Shown here: positions 23,793 through 35,852 of the stretch, one piece after another
Position numbering within the stretch: the stretch's first letter is position 1
How the letters are laid out: each line of letters starts with the position of its first letter
Source of the DNA: Romanomermis culicivorax
Taxonomy: Eukaryota; Nematoda; Enoplea; Mermithida; Mermithidae
NCBI GenBank assembly: GCA_963922205.1
Contig: CAWUHX010000112.1
Span: 868,001-932,000, forward strand
Direction: 5' to 3'
Length of the DNA: 64,000 nt
Notes under the pieces: generated by a model
What the model was told of the DNA's origin: nothing
Database searches by the model: none
Seen by the model: the letters and a program-made list of their open reading frames with translations, nothing else
Made by a program: the position numbers and the translations under genes

Positions 23793-24181
23793 TGAAAGAT
23801 CAGTGAAAGATAGTGATGAGGAGAGGAGGCAGGAGGAACCAGTTCGGATCTTGGCTGGAGTCAGGGGTCAGGTAGCCTGCGATAAGGGGGGTGATACGAT
23901 TAATCAATGATGAAAAAATAGGCAGGTGGCCTACATATCTTTCCTGGAGTGGTCGAACTATTCTCTTTTATTTATCAACAAAAATCAAACACTAAAAAAA
24001 TGTTTGTCTTTATGGCCCAACTATAACACGAAAAGGTTATGCAAAATTAACCATAAACAAAACAAAAGAAAATATATACAAGAACGATTTTTTATGGTGA
24101 ATGTGTTTTTATTTTATTGTTTACTGTAAATAAATAGTTGAAAATTGATAGTATTGGTTTAGCTCAGTGTGGTATACCACA
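23793..24181 (-). repeat. 3' LTR of element C
   Basis: TG...CA ends in plus orientation (TGAAAGATC...ATACCACA). 389 bp, matched by 56684-57072. The polypurine tract lies next to it at 24182-24197. Confidence 0.92.
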
Positions 24182-24197
24182 CCCCTCCCCCTGGGGG
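24182..24197 (-). promoter_or_regulatory. Polypurine tract of element C
   Basis: On the minus strand CCCCCAGGGGGAGGGG directly precedes the 3' LTR. This is the expected plus-strand primer site. Confidence 0.8.
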
Positions 24198-24588
24198 AAA
24201 CAAAATGTGACTAAGGCAGAAAAGGAAGAAAAATAAGAATGAAGGTGTAGGTGGATGAAAAGGAGGAAGGAGGATGAGGAATGGGAATTGGGTTCAGAGG
24301 GGATGTCACAAGGATGGATAAAAAATGGGCTTCGGGGAGTCACCAGAGGCCAAATACTTAGGCCAAAATGACCCACTGGGACTCGTCACCACTACCTGGT
24401 GACCCTGAAGGCCAGCCACCCTATGGGCTGCTGGGAGCCCCTGAGTTTGGACAAAAATAAGAAAGGGGAATAAAGAATAACATATACTGTGAAAATAATT
24501 TTATGATATAATTTGTAGAGAGAGACGCGATATAGGACTAAATACTTGAAAATAATAAAATAAGACTAGCGCGGGTGAAATGGATGTT
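24198..24588 (-). other. 3' untranslated region of element C
   Basis: Between the integrase stop and the polypurine tract. No further gene was seen; unlike A and B, this element has no accessory ORFs. Confidence 0.6.
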
Positions 24589-25640
24589 TTAAAAATCCAT
24601 AATGGGCCACTGTAGCATGGGAAAACGTTTGACAAAGGGTTTAACCCTGTAAATCATGACTACGCAGGAATTCAAAATATTTTTAACATCAGCAATAGTA
24701 ATTACGTTTTTATCTTGTTTATCAGTTAAGGTGACAATACATGGACCACTCCAATAAAAATGACTCTTACTTTTCCTCATTTCACAATCTAACAAGACAA
24801 GATCTCCTACAGTATAATCGTGAGAGCGCCTTTTCATCAAACCATTTTTTTGATGCTGCTTCAGACACCCGCAACTCTTTTAGGACTTTGTTATTAATGG
24901 AAGTTAGATTTTCAAAAAGTAAGTACTGACATGTATCAAAATTATTAATGAGAAGTCCTTTTGTGGCTGTAGTGATGTCTATGCCTATGAGAGGCTCAAG
25001 TCCGAAAAGGAGGCTGTGCGGGCTTTTCATGGTGGTCTTGTGGGGTGTTGCCCAGTAAGAAAACAAGGCAAGATCTAAAAATTTAGGCCAGTCTTCAGTG
25101 TTATTATAAGCTAATTTGTGTAAGCAATCAATTAATGTGTGATTAAAGCGCTCTACTATGCCATTACATTGTGGGTGATAGGCTGTGGTTTGAATTTTTC
25201 TTACTTTTAACAATTCCCACACCTCTCCTAAAAGTTTAGAGGTATATCCAGATCGGCGGTCACTTAACATGTTTCGGTGTCCCGTATCTACACACAACTA
25301 ATCTTACATAAGTGTCTACAATACTGGCGACAGAAGTATGGGGAATGAGGGTGGCTTCGACATATTTCATGAAATAGTCTTGGAAAATGATTATGTAGGG
25401 CATTTTATCAGAAATGTTGGAAATGTTCACAATATCAGATGCAATGATATCAAAGGGAGCTATCGGTTGGATTGGGCATAGCGGTGGAGGCCGTTAACAA
25501 TCTTTCATAGTTTTTTGGCATATGTCACAAGATTTGACCCAGTGTTGAATGTCCTGCTCTATGCCTGGCCGCCAGAAGTGTTTTTTGACCAGACATGTAA
25601 TTTTATTGATGCCCTGGTGGCCAAACAAATTAGACCCATG
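24589..25640 (-). pseudogene. Integrase of element C (N-terminal finger partly present, broken)
   Basis: Reading down from 25640: GHQGINKIT and HWVKSCDICQKTM give the second His and the two Cys of the HHCC zinc finger; the first His is lost in the RT-IN deletion. A stop follows near 25497. The first catalytic Asp lies in the IIASDIVNI block at about 25450. The second Asp is in MLSDRRSG, and the catalytic Glu is in PQCNGIVERFNHTLID (about 25150). The C-terminal module (YTVGDLVLLD, YWSGPCIV) reads open to 24589 in another frame. At least three breaks make it inactive. Confidence 0.85.
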
Positions 25641-26975
25641 AAAATGGTCCAAACATACGGCTGTAACACCCTTTCCATAAGTCGTTGGAATTCTGCAGGG
25701 GCATTTTTTAGGCGGAAAGGCATTAGCGTGAAATGATATAAACAGTCCTGAGAGATGAACACAGTTTTTTCCTTGGAATCTGGCGCCATAGGTACTTGCC
25801 AGTACCCGCTTTTTAAGTGGACTGTTGTAAAATATCTAGCCCCTCACAAGCTGTCTAAATAATCATCCATCCTCGGGAGAGGGTATCTGTCCTCTTTGGT
25901 AATGTCATTTATGCCCCTGAAATCTATGACAGGGCGCCAAGAACCATCTTTTTTAGACACCAAAAATAAAGGGGCAGCCCAGGGGGACCAGCTGGGCTCT
26001 ATTACCAGTTTGTCAAGCATATCTTGAGTGTGCTCACGGACTATATGGGGCTGGTGCATTGGCACGAGATAGTATAGTTTGGCTACAGGCTTTGCATCTC
26101 CTGTGTCCATAGTGTGCTGTACCAAATGTGTAACTGTTGGTGGATCACCTGCTAAACTAAAAGCAGTACAGTTTGCAAGTAAGAAATCATGCAACTCACT
26201 TTTTTGGACAATGTTTAAATTTGATTTCGCCACCATTTTCTCAATTTATGGTAAGAAAATTTGTTTGATTTTGCCATTGGGTTTAGCAGCGACATTAGGT
26301 GAGGTCACGACCTGGTGCACAAGCATAGCAATTTTGCCTATCACCTCGTTTTTACTTACCTTTATGGTTTCCTTTGAGTTGTTTATAATCACAATGGGGA
26401 ATCATTCGACATGAGGGTTGATAATAGCGGGTTGGATCAATATTGAGAAAGACACGTCATCGGAGGACACAACGCATGGCAACAGAGTTTTTAACTTATC
26501 ACATGACCAAAGAGTACTCAAAATGACGCGGTCCATATAGGGTTGGATGAGAACCTTTTTTACCAATATCACAGGATGTGCCAATGTAATTTTGTTAATG
26601 GACGAGGTTGATGGCATACGAGGATTTACTGTCAGTAGGATCCGCAGTGGTGGTAGGATCAATGCCCTTAATGGCGACTCTGACTGTTGAATATTAAAAG
26701 TTACTTGCTTGTTTGCGATAGTCAGTGTTCAGTTTTGGAAATCAGAAATCACTCCAATATCTTCATGCACTGAAAAGTCTGTTCCCAAAATGATAGTGGG
26801 TTTAGGGGATACCAATACAGTAGAACAGATACTATGAGTACCCAAATCTTCCAATTTCATATAGAAATTTGAGGTCCCAAGGTCGGAACCTGTTGACTAT
26901 TAGCCACCATTATATACCCTGATGTGGGTAGATTACTAGGGTCAGTATGAGTTATGTGCTGATACACGTCACATC
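25635..26975 (-). pseudogene. Protease C-terminus and truncated reverse transcriptase of element C
   Basis: From 26975 down the protease resumes where A interrupted it. It passes through a region with stops and reaches RT near 26236. RT motifs are clear: [40 protein letters not shown], then [20 protein letters not shown]. After PYVWTIF the sequence jumps straight into the integrase finger near 25635. The YxDD box, thumb and all of RNase H are therefore deleted. A stop also lies near 25842. Non-functional. Confidence 0.85.
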
Positions 26976-27812
26976 TGTCAGAGGGTCAATTCCTCTGACC
27001 TTTGGTCCTTTAATTACCTCATTTTCATTGCCTAGAGTCTCTTTGTTGTTAAAGTGTTTCCATTTATTATTAGGTAAACAAACCGATAAAACGGTTTGTG
27101 TCACACATTTTTGGTTCTAAAACAAATAAATGGTCAGCGCAAAAGTTTTGCATACTACTTGCAAGTTGATGTTAGGCGCGTCACAGTGTATTTTTTCATT
27201 CTTATTATTCTTGGTTGTTTTTTATTATCGTCGGAGAAACGTCTCCTTTTGCGCGCTGTTTCGTCCTATCCTGAGGATTGAACATTTGTTGGTCAATACC
27301 CGTGGTGACTCGGAAAGGATTGCGGTCGAATTCGCCGCTTACGTTTATTTTGTACTGTTGGTTTCATGTCCCGTATTAGCCTTGAGAGCCTATGCGGCCT
27401 GAGGAGTTTCAACGCTCAATTTTGGTCAGGACAGTCAGTGAGTTGTTGTTTTGGAGTCAGGTTCATTTGTTTCGTCTTTTGAAAAGTTTCAGCTTAGGCT
27501 GCGGATTAAGATATCCTGAAGTCCCAGTGGCTCTGTGCACAGGGACAAACAGAAGGATCTGCGAAACAGGGAGGAGTCAGGCCTTTGTGTTTACGTATTT
27601 TGGCACTTTGCATATTTGTTTCCCATTCACTTTCACTGTTGCATTTTACTACACTTTTCGTTTGCTCAAAATAAATATCTTCGTACATCAAGTCTCAGAT
27701 AACTGCAGTAGGATTGTAACTAGTACCGGGTTAGCGTCAGGGGCCCTACCAGATTGGATCTCCCAAGAACCGCAGCTAGGTAGCCGAGGGCATAGGAGCA
27801 CGCAACACGACA
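26976..27812 (+). repeat. 5' LTR of element A
   Basis: TGTCAGAGGG...CACGACA; matched by 53492-54327. It should hold the promoter of the element. Confidence 0.93.
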
Positions 27813-27813
27813 T

Positions 27814-27829
27814 TGGTGACTTGTACAGC
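27814..27829 (+). promoter_or_regulatory. Primer-binding site of element A
   Basis: TGGTGACTTGTACAGC starts two bases after the LTR. TGG is the complement of a tRNA CCA end. The first seven bases, TGGTGAC, are shared with elements B and C and would pair with a metazoan tRNA-Trp 3' end (GTCACCA). A splice donor-like AAAG|GTAAAT follows at about 27836. Confidence 0.65.
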
Positions 27830-27854
27830 TACAAAGGTAAATTATGAAGAAAAT

Positions 27855-29750
27855 ATGGAAACCGAAATTAACTGTACGGAAACAGCCGGGAAGATGACCG
27901 AAAGTAACATTATCTCAAACAGAATTGGCCAAAGAAGATCACGCCGAACGAATGGCAAATATGGAAGCAACAATCAAACAAGTAGCAAAGAAATTCACAA
28001 ATTTACCGGATGATAGCAACAAAGATCAAACTATTGACGCAGAGATATATGATTATGCGGATCAGGGGATACAGACGTCCTCTGATTCAGTATCATCGTT
28101 CGAGAAAATTAGTCTACCTCCAGAAACGAACGTGGTATCATTCTATAATTCAAGATATACACCTACAATACGGAAAATTGACGCGAAAATCAATATCGAA
28201 AGAAAATTGAAGAATGAAACAGAAAGGGTAACGAACGGAAATATACAGGATGTGGCCACTCTAGCCATCCTGGAATCAATGCAAAGAGCCGTTGACAAAT
28301 CGACGAATGCTGTTAATGTAAAAAGAACGAAAGCAGCACTTCGGGAACAAGAAATACTCGAGCAACTCATGCGAGAAAGAGCGGAACGAAAATTATTGGA
28401 AGAAAGATTACAAGAACAAGATCAACAAAATGCAAAAAAGATCATGGAAGAAGTTGAGAAGCAAATGCGGGAATTGATGAAGAAAATGGATAAGAAACCC
28501 GATGAAAGAATATCGAATCCTGGAGATACGGCAATACTTCAGTCTGAACTGGTTAAAGATCATTTAGACAGGAGTTTAGAAAGAAAAGTAAATTGGTTCG
28601 AAAACCATTTCGCCCAGGTTCAGGTCCAGAGTGCCCAACATCGAATGATTGAAGATGATATACCAACAACATCATGGAATCCCGGAACAGAACAACCTAT
28701 AGTAGGAGGCATCCCTCGAAATCGACAAGAGTATGGACGATATTGCGAAGATGCCGAAAAAAGAATGAAGATAATTCTGAGTCGAATGAAAAATAAAGAA
28801 ATATCGGATAAAATGGAAGCCGCAGAAATACTCTTTTCGCGTGTTTGGAAGGCACATTCAAGCCTGAAGACACAGAAGACCTAAGAATTGAAGTACTCTG
28901 GCGTTGCTGCGATTTTGAAACTTCGACGTATGTGGACAAAAACGGCAGTTACGAAGAAGGAGAAGCGAGTGTGATCAGAATGATTGCCCCCAAAATGGAC
29001 ACTCCTGCGCTCAGAAGGGAGCTACATGATATGAAGAAACGAAAAGGGGAAACTATGAAAGATTTTTTACGACGGATAAAGACCTATGTTCATTTATTAA
29101 ATTACGAAAAAACAGAAAATGAACGAAATCAAATTGTTATTGAAACGTATTTTCACAAGGCTCCAGTGTACGTTCAAACTCGAATGGAGGGTCGGCTTCA
29201 CGAATTCAAAAATATCACCTCTTTGGCAGAATTCGTAAATAAATTGAAAGCCGATACGACGGCCTGGAAAGAATTCAGCGAGGATCAAGAAGACGGCGAA
29301 GACGATCGGTTGAATCAAGTCTATGAAAATAGAAGATTTAATAATTTACAAATTTGTCAGCAAGATAGCAGTACCGGTCAACAAGAGCAAATTTCGGGGC
29401 CTCAGCAAATTTTTCCACCGCGGCCAGCATTTCAGGCCCCCTTATCTCAACAGGATATTATGAAAATGGTTAATGATGCAATTAGGAATCAGGGTCCTCC
29501 AGCTCTTAATCGTTGGGGAGTCAATAGTAATTCTAATAATGTACTTTACAATAATTGACCTGATAGAAGTTTGGGAAATCCATATCGTCGACCATATTGC
29601 TCATACCATAAATCAAATAGTCACTTGTCCGAAAATTGTTTTATTTTACACCCTGAATTGATTCAACCAACAGATCAGGGAAGGTCGTGGAATCGCGGCA
29701 ACAATTTATATAATCGAAATTTCGACCATCGTGGCAGCTTTGTAAATGGT
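27855..29750 (+). pseudogene. gag of element A (frameshifted)
   Basis: Starts at ATG 27855 (METEINCTETAGKM). The frame changes near 27918, again near 28850, and a TGA interrupts at 29556-29558. A long coiled-coil region ([18 protein letters not shown]) spans about 28350-28490. The capsid part (PALRRELHDMKKRKGETMKD, LLNYEKTENERNQIVIETYF) aligns in layout with B's capsid. The nucleocapsid finger at 29598-29639 is C-x2-H-x4-H-x4-C ([14 protein letters not shown]), a CHHC variant of the retroviral CCHC knuckle, also seen in B and C. Gag would build the virus-like particle. Confidence 0.85.
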
Positions 29751-30089
29751 GGACGAGCAGGATTTGCTAATTTCGGTCAACGGGTGCCATATCACAATAA
29801 CAATACGGAACAAAATCCAAACGTGGCATATTATTATCATCAAAATAATGTCCCCCAGCCACCCTCAAACATCCCACTGTCAACATTATCACAACAGACC
29901 AATAATCCTCCGAATAATTCCATAAACGTTATAAATTCACAGGAGGTTAAAAAACAAGATAAACTGGAAATTATAGCCCTAGATGGAGTCCTTATAGAAA
30001 ATTACGAGTTAAGTTTGGGGAATGTTATCAATTCTACTTCAGAAGCGAAACCTAGACTCGCCAATGATAACAAACATCTATTTTTGGAA

Positions 30090-30470
30090 AATTTTCACAA
30101 ATGTCAACTGTTATTAATACCCATTAAAATATGCGGAGAAGAATTTAAAGCCCTAATCGATACGGGAGCCCAATCTAGCTTTATGAGGACAGATACAGTG
30201 TCGAGACTACTGAATACACCAAAGACAAAATTCCCTATCTTAAATTCAGTAGTAACAGCTGTAGGAAAACGCGTAACAACATATACGTTGGAACCGGTTT
30301 TGGAAATTTTCTTGCTAGATTCGCATTGCTAGATCAACTGAACAAAGGTATTATATTGGGTCTAGATTTTCTAACCCATCCTAGTATACAGGCGTCTATT
30401 GATTTTCGAAAAGAACACATACGCCTAGCGAATGTAGAAAGACAGATTATTAGTGAAACATTATTCGACG
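30090..30470 (+). pseudogene. Aspartic protease of element A (frameshift inside)
   Basis: The retropepsin active site [11 protein letters not shown] is intact at about 30148-30180. The second hallmark IILGLDFL is at about 30350-30373 but lies in another frame: the first frame stops near 30332 and the second is open from 30326. A one-base change would account for this. Confidence 0.85.
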
Positions 30471-31409
30471 ATGCGCAAATACCATCGCGGTTGCCAATTC
30501 CCGCAAATCCGATGGTTCTGGATTATGTACCTCTACAAGAGGAGGTTAAGGAAGAAGATCTGCCTGAATTAGAAAGCGACGAGGATCAAGAAGAAGTAAT
30601 GCGTATAACCGAAATGGATGAAGAAACGTTTATTTGGACAAAAAATGGGACATATATTCCCCCAAATACCAATTCTTTTGTGCAAGCTGTGGTTTGGCCA
30701 CAGAAAGATTGGACAAAGGGTCCCATAGTGGTAGAAGAAACATGGAAGGATACTTTATTCGACGTTGACGCCTCAATAGTGGACGCTAGAGATAACAATT
30801 TCCAAATTCTACTCATAAATCAAATGAATAAAGGGATTAAATTGCTCGGAAATGAGCTAATAGCAAAATCCAAAACGAAGTTCGTGGGTCCAGAATTCGA
30901 CAAAAAAATTCATCAACTGCAAACAGAACCTCAAATTCAACAGCAGAGTGAACCAGAATTCATCAAGATTGTTACGCAGCTAGTGAAAGAATCGAGTATC
31001 GATCAGGAAGCGCAACAGCAACTTATGAATGTCCTACTCAAACATAGGCATGCATTTAGTATGAAAAACGACCCTTTAACGATGACCCAATCATGCAAAG
31101 AGATATAATTCGAGAACATGTGAAAGACATGATGGAAAAAGGTGTCATTGAGCCCTCTAGAAGCTCTTGGGCTGCACCATTGTTTTTAGTGGGCAAGAAA
31201 GATGGTACCTGGAGACCCATAGTTGACTATAGAGGAATCAACCAAGTGACAAAAGATGATAAATTCCTGATACCACGAATCGACGATTACCTAGATGCAT
31301 TGGGAGGTGCATGCTATTTTTCGACTTTGAATTTAAAATCTGGGTACTGGCAGGTGCCAATGCACTCAGAATCGAAAGAAAAGACAGCATTTATATGCCA
31401 AGATGGTCT
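30470..31409 (+). pseudogene. Linker and N-terminal reverse transcriptase of element A
   Basis: An acidic linker runs to about 31080. Compared with B, about 20 codons before the first RT motif are missing and the frame changes between 31093 and 31108. RT then reads cleanly: [54 protein letters not shown] and AFICQDGL, where element B interrupts at 31409. Confidence 0.88.
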
Positions 31410-31989
31410 TGTTGTAGTGTGTTTTCCGCCGATTTTTTATTGTATTGTCAAAGCGCGTTAGAGGCCCGCAGGTGGCAAGTGGAGAGAGCAACGCGGACCA
31501 CCAGTAGCCATCTTACTGTAGCGCATGTCGGTACGCGTGCGCTGGTCTCTCTTTAGATTATCTTTAGTGTTATAATTTTATATGTTTTCTTTACTAGTTG
31601 TGCGCCCCGTCGGCCACCACTAGTCCATACTCGCCACCTCCCACCACGCCTTTTTCGTCTTTTCTCTCGCTCGTGCATGGGAGTTGATTTAGTGTTTTTA
31701 TTTCTCGTCTCCCCCGTCTCTGTTTTTGTTCACATAAGTTTTATACTTTGTTGCGTAACATTAAAAGGTAGAAAATCCCTCACCTTTCAATCTTGCACAA
31801 TCAGGGAGACAATTAAAGAAAGCAGATCTTTCTTTAATTGTTGGGATAGTTAGTGTTGGGGTTTAAGTAGTAGTAATTAACTTATCGGGTAAACGTGGGC
31901 GTGGGAAGCACGTACATTAAGGACGCAACCTCAGAATCCCAATCCTGCCCACGCCGCATCATCACCGCCCCAAAAGCCAACATACAACA
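31410..31989 (+). repeat. 5' LTR of element B
   Basis: TGTTGTAGTG...ATACAACA, 580 bp, matched by 44800-45379. It contains a palindromic AATTAAAGAAAG...CTTTCTTTAATT stretch near 31811-31842, conserved in both LTRs. Confidence 0.93.
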
Positions 31990-31990
31990 C

Positions 31991-32006
31991 TGGTGACTGC
32001 TTGGAT
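31991..32006 (+). promoter_or_regulatory. Primer-binding site of element B
   Basis: TGGTGACTGCTTGGAT begins two bases after the LTR. It shares TGGTGACT with element A. Confidence 0.65.
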
Positions 32007-32270
32007 TGTACGCTGCCTCTCCCCGCCGTTGCATTGCATCCGAAAACGCTCAAAGAGTCCAAAATTCGACCCCGCCGTAGCTGCGCCAAAGGGTACAAAA
32101 GAGGTTATTATACCCTGCAAAAAAAGATGCCAATGGTAAGCCACACACCGCTGGACTTCGCCTGCTTTCCGTCGCGATCCAGTTCTCCGAACGCCGCCAC
32201 AGCCGCACGCCGCGCCCTAAGTTTTGACCAAATGCTGTTGCCGTGACCGTCAAATATTACACAATCGACA
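32007..32270 (+). other. Leader of element B with possible splice donors
   Basis: No ORF of note. ATG|GTAAGC occurs at about 32131, and CACG|GTAAGC at about 32281 is followed by an acceptor-like TTGTCTAATTTCAG ending near 32322. These could serve splicing of subgenomic RNAs to the 3' genes. Only the motifs are seen. Confidence 0.35.
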
Positions 32271-34626
32271 GTGGTCCCCACGGTAAGCCTCCCGCCCCAT
32301 AATCCGCCCTTGTCTAATTTCAGTACTCCCGCGCTGGACGGGACGGCACAACCACAAGTACCGCTCATTCCCACAACCGCGGCGACGGTCAATTCTCAAC
32401 CCCCGCGGTTGCTAAATCAAAACCTCCTTACTGCCGCCAAAAATTGCCTTAATGCGCCACCCGCATCACAAATGCCGCCGCCGAGCGCCCCGACCCGAAG
32501 TAACAATGACCAAGCTGTCGCCAGAACTGACTCCTCCGAATCCTTTGTCAATATCAAACCACCGCAAGCCCCAGCCGCCACCCGTGCTTCAGTAAACAAT
32601 CACCGCAGCAGCCTAGCCATCACAAACGCCAATTAAGTTCAAAATTTTCGAATTGAAGCACGCGACGCGCTGGACACACCGCCACCGCGCGCATAACCAA
32701 CAACGTTCCTACGGTACAAAGATCGATCAAATTATCGGCGCCATCTCCGACCAATTCCAAGCCCAGCAATTACGCGTTCAACGCGAAATCCAGGAACAAA
32801 CCAAGGCAACTAACGCGCGTTTCGCCGCACTCGCCGAGCAAATGCAACAATTGATTTCTACAACCGCCGCCACAACTAATGCGCATAATCCGCCTACGCC
32901 AAGACCGCTGCTGGTGCCCTCACGGTTTCATGGCGAGGAAACAAGAGATATTTACATCCCAAACGAAACTCTCCGTGACACTGAACCGGCTCCAGTCTTT
33001 GGCAGGCTACCAAATCAAGTTAAACCTAAAGCACCGTCAACGGATACACTGTACAATAACCAATTCACCCGCACTACGCGCGCCGATGAAGATTTACACC
33101 GGTCCACACTTCAAAGACGCCCACCGCCCGCGGCAAACCATTTCCGTTTCTCAGATTACCCACCGGAGGATTACTATGACCATCCGCAACCTCGGTACGA
33201 CATGCCGCGCACGTCCCATCATGAGGAAGATAGCGGCATCAAAACAATCGTCGACAACATGCACCCGTTGATTATCGATGGCGCCGCAACAAATAAACGC
33301 TTGCTACGCTTCTTCATCCACCTGGAAAATGAGTTCGGCTACGACGCCTCAAACCACGTAAAGATGAGTGCCCTACACCGACTTACCCGCGATACGCCGA
33401 GCGACATGATCCAAGATATGACAGGGTACGAAGACGCCAAACACTTACTCATGTTCCAATTGGCTCCTGATTGCAACCCGATGACCCTCAAACGTGAACT
33501 CGCGTCAATCACCCCAGAAGTTGGAGAAGAACCGGCTGCGTTTCTGAGTAAGGTAATGACTTATGTACAATTATTGTATCAGCATGAAGATCAAACTTTT
33601 CGGCACAAACAAGTAATTGACACCTTTTTGACCAAAATGCCTGTTTTCCATCAACTAACAATTGGCGAACAAGCAAAAGGCTTCACGAATGTCCAACAAT
33701 TGGCCGACGCCGTAGCTAAAGCCCGTAGTGTCCTCAATGCAACCAAAGCTGAAATCGGAACTGCGGAACGACCCATCCTTGTAAATCAAGCCAATCAGGA
33801 CGCACCACCACCGAAGTCGCCGCAACCATTTGATCGCCGTTTCGAACGCCGCCGCAGTATGGACCGCCCCCAACACCGCTACCGCGAGCGCTCTCCATCT
33901 ACAGACCGCAGGCCACAAAATTTGACACCACAACCCACTAAATTCGTCTCCTTTCAACCACAAGCGATTGAGCCACCGCCGCAGCAGCCGCCCCGCATGG
34001 AGATGCTATTGGAACAATTAATTCAGCGATACGACCGCGACTATGAAGAACGAAAATCCTGACAACGCCCTGAAGAAATGATACCCAACAACAGGCAACA
34101 AAGTCCGCACCATCCATCTCAAAGCAGAGAGCCATACGCCAATTGTTTCGACCGATCTGCCAGCAGAGACCGCGCACACATGACGCAACCTACAGGTTTG
34201 TGGTGCGACGCCCACAAATCCCGCACCCACAACACCGAAGACTGCGTCTGGCTCAAGCGGCAAAACGCTCAGCAAGTGACCCGACTTGAATCAAACCGCC
34301 CCAACTACGCCGCCCATCCACGGCAAGCTGATTTCCGAACCAATTCGAACGACGTCCATGGACAGCGCGATTGGCGACCCCGCCGCGGAGGACCGCCCCA
34401 ACGAGGCACAAACTACGCCCGCGGCGGGCGAAATCATTTTTACGAAGGTAACTCTATACAACGCCCACATGATTTTGTTCAGAATACCTACGCCATTTAT
34501 CCGAACCATCAATTTCCGGCACCGTGGGAACAACATATCCATTACAATGCTGTACCGACCCCGTACGTCATGACGCCGACAGACTCATCGCGCGCTAGTT
34601 CTCAATCTTCGGAGTTACAAATAAGT
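32271..34626 (+). pseudogene. gag of element B (frameshift, one stop)
   Basis: A Pro-rich N-terminal part (from about 32271) ends in a stop near 32636. The main frame is then open to a TGA at 34060-34062 and continues in the same frame to the hAT insertion. A coiled coil ([20 protein letters not shown]) is at 32765-32870. The capsid ([40 protein letters not shown]) is at 33290-33760. An Arg/Pro-rich stretch precedes the CHHC finger CDAHKSRTHNTEDC at 34204-34244. The same protein is seen broken at 2067-3010. Confidence 0.85.
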
Positions 34627-34639
34627 TAGAGACCGGAAT

Positions 34640-34740
34640 AATATGTTCAAAATATTATCGAAATATGTGCTAAAATATGTGCCAAATATTATCGAAATAT
34701 GTGCTAAAATATGTGCTATATTGGAAGAATATGTGCTAAA
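34640..34740. repeat. Subterminal AATATGTGC repeats, left end of the hAT
   Basis: AAATATGTGC(T/C) occurs at least five times. The same word recurs at least five times at 36470-36650, in the same orientation, with ACATGTGC variants. Short clustered subterminal words of this type are typical transposase-binding sites in hAT elements. Confidence 0.6.
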
Positions 34741-34781
34741 ATAACTTATTGTTCAAACTTTATTCCATAACACAACACATT

Positions 34782-35108
34782 TTATTCGAATAGGAAACTG
34801 TTGTAATTCACGACACTAATCATTTCAATGTTCTGGAAAGTGAAATTTCGACGACGATCACTCAACAACATCTTATATTGTGAAAACGATCTTTCGACCT
34901 CCACCGAAACTAGCGGCCCATACATCGTCCTCAGCCGAAATTCCGGATCCTTTTCTTTCACAAATTTGACGACGTCAGGGTTATTGTTCAAACTGGAATC
35001 CAACTTTTCACGTGCAAATCCATACAACAAAGCCTTGACTTCGTCGTAAATTTGCCACTGTTCTTCTTTCTTCAGTCCACTCTTCTCCAACTTCTCAATT
35101 GCCACCGT
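34782..35108 (-). CDS. hAT transposase, exon 4 (dimerisation domain)
   Basis: Follows acceptor TTTCTTATAG at 35109 and is open for 108 codons to the stop at 34782. It includes a helical part (EKLEKSGLKKEEQWQIYDEV) and the hAT C-terminal dimerisation signature VSVEVERSFSQYKMLLSDRR, close to the end of the protein as in the family. The phase matches exon 3 (0). The phases and open frames of all four exons agree, giving a 478-residue protein. Confidence 0.85.
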   Translation of the reverse strand, partial: TVAIEKLEKSGLKKEEQWQIYDEVKALLYGFAREKLDSSLNNNPDVVKFVKEKDPEFRLRTMYGPLVSVEVERSFSQYKMLLSDRRRNFTFQNIEMISVVNYNSFLFE

Positions 35109-35199
35109 CTATAAGAAATATAAAGAAAATAATTTAATTAATTAATTGGAAACAAATTCTATCTTTAAAATGAAATTTTCATAAATTTAAAAATGTTAC

Positions 35200-35405
35200 C
35201 AAAAATTTGTACGTTGCTGAATTGAACAATTCATCTTTAACAACATCGTCGTCAACAAGCCGCTTACAATCGTTCGTAGCTTTACCATCGTTGGGTAATT
35301 GTTGCACAAACATCTTGATTTTGTTGAAATTTTCGCACAAAAAAGTCGCACTTGTTATCCAACTTCCCCACCTGGTGACTATTGTATCAGGTGGTAGAGG
35401 CAGCT
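35200..35405 (-). CDS. hAT transposase, exon 3
   Basis: Acceptor GTATTCTTAAG, donor TTTTTG|GTAACA. It contains TIVTRWGSWITSATFL, the conserved TRW-SW motif that lies in the RNase H-like catalytic region of hAT transposases. Begins in phase 1, ends in phase 0, no stop. Confidence 0.82.
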
Positions 35406-35471
35406 CTTAAGAATACAAAGTTTACATTACACTATGCATGCATACATCGATAAAAATTGTGATGTAAGTAC

Positions 35472-35793
35472 CGGTAACTTCTTTGTATAGCTGGACACGT
35501 GCTGGAGCCTTTAAGAGCAATTTCCGGAAGCAGCTCAAAAAGTTGTTGGCGGCGTCGTATTCATCGCGTACTGCTTCGCACACGCGATGAAGAGAATGTG
35601 CCAAACATGTAACATGATGCAATTTTGGATAGAGTGCTTTTAAGTTTGATATTGCAAGTTTCATGTATGCCGCTTGATCGCTCACAATGAGCACAACTTT
35701 GTCGTATTTGACGCCGTTCGGCCACAAGAACATACAAGCATCGTTGATCGATTGCATGACAGTTGAATTGTTTGTTTTTTCCAAATCGTACAT
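35472..35793 (-). CDS. hAT transposase, exon 2 (catalytic core)
   Basis: Follows acceptor CTAATTTCTAG at 35794 and ends ACCG|GTACTT at 35472. It contains KVVLIVSDQAAYMKLAISNL and YPKLHHVTCLAHSLHRVCEA, the D-(Q)-A and C-x2-H blocks of the DUF659-type hAT core. Open throughout, 322 nt. Confidence 0.85.
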
Positions 35794-35852
35794 CTAGAAA
35801 TTAGTATTATGATGAAAACTTAAAATTTGGAAACTACTGGCAAATAATTTAC

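Noticed and set aside
32050-32392. Minus-strand ORFs in the leader of element B
   Set aside because: Shadows of a GC-rich leader; the coding strand of the element is plus.
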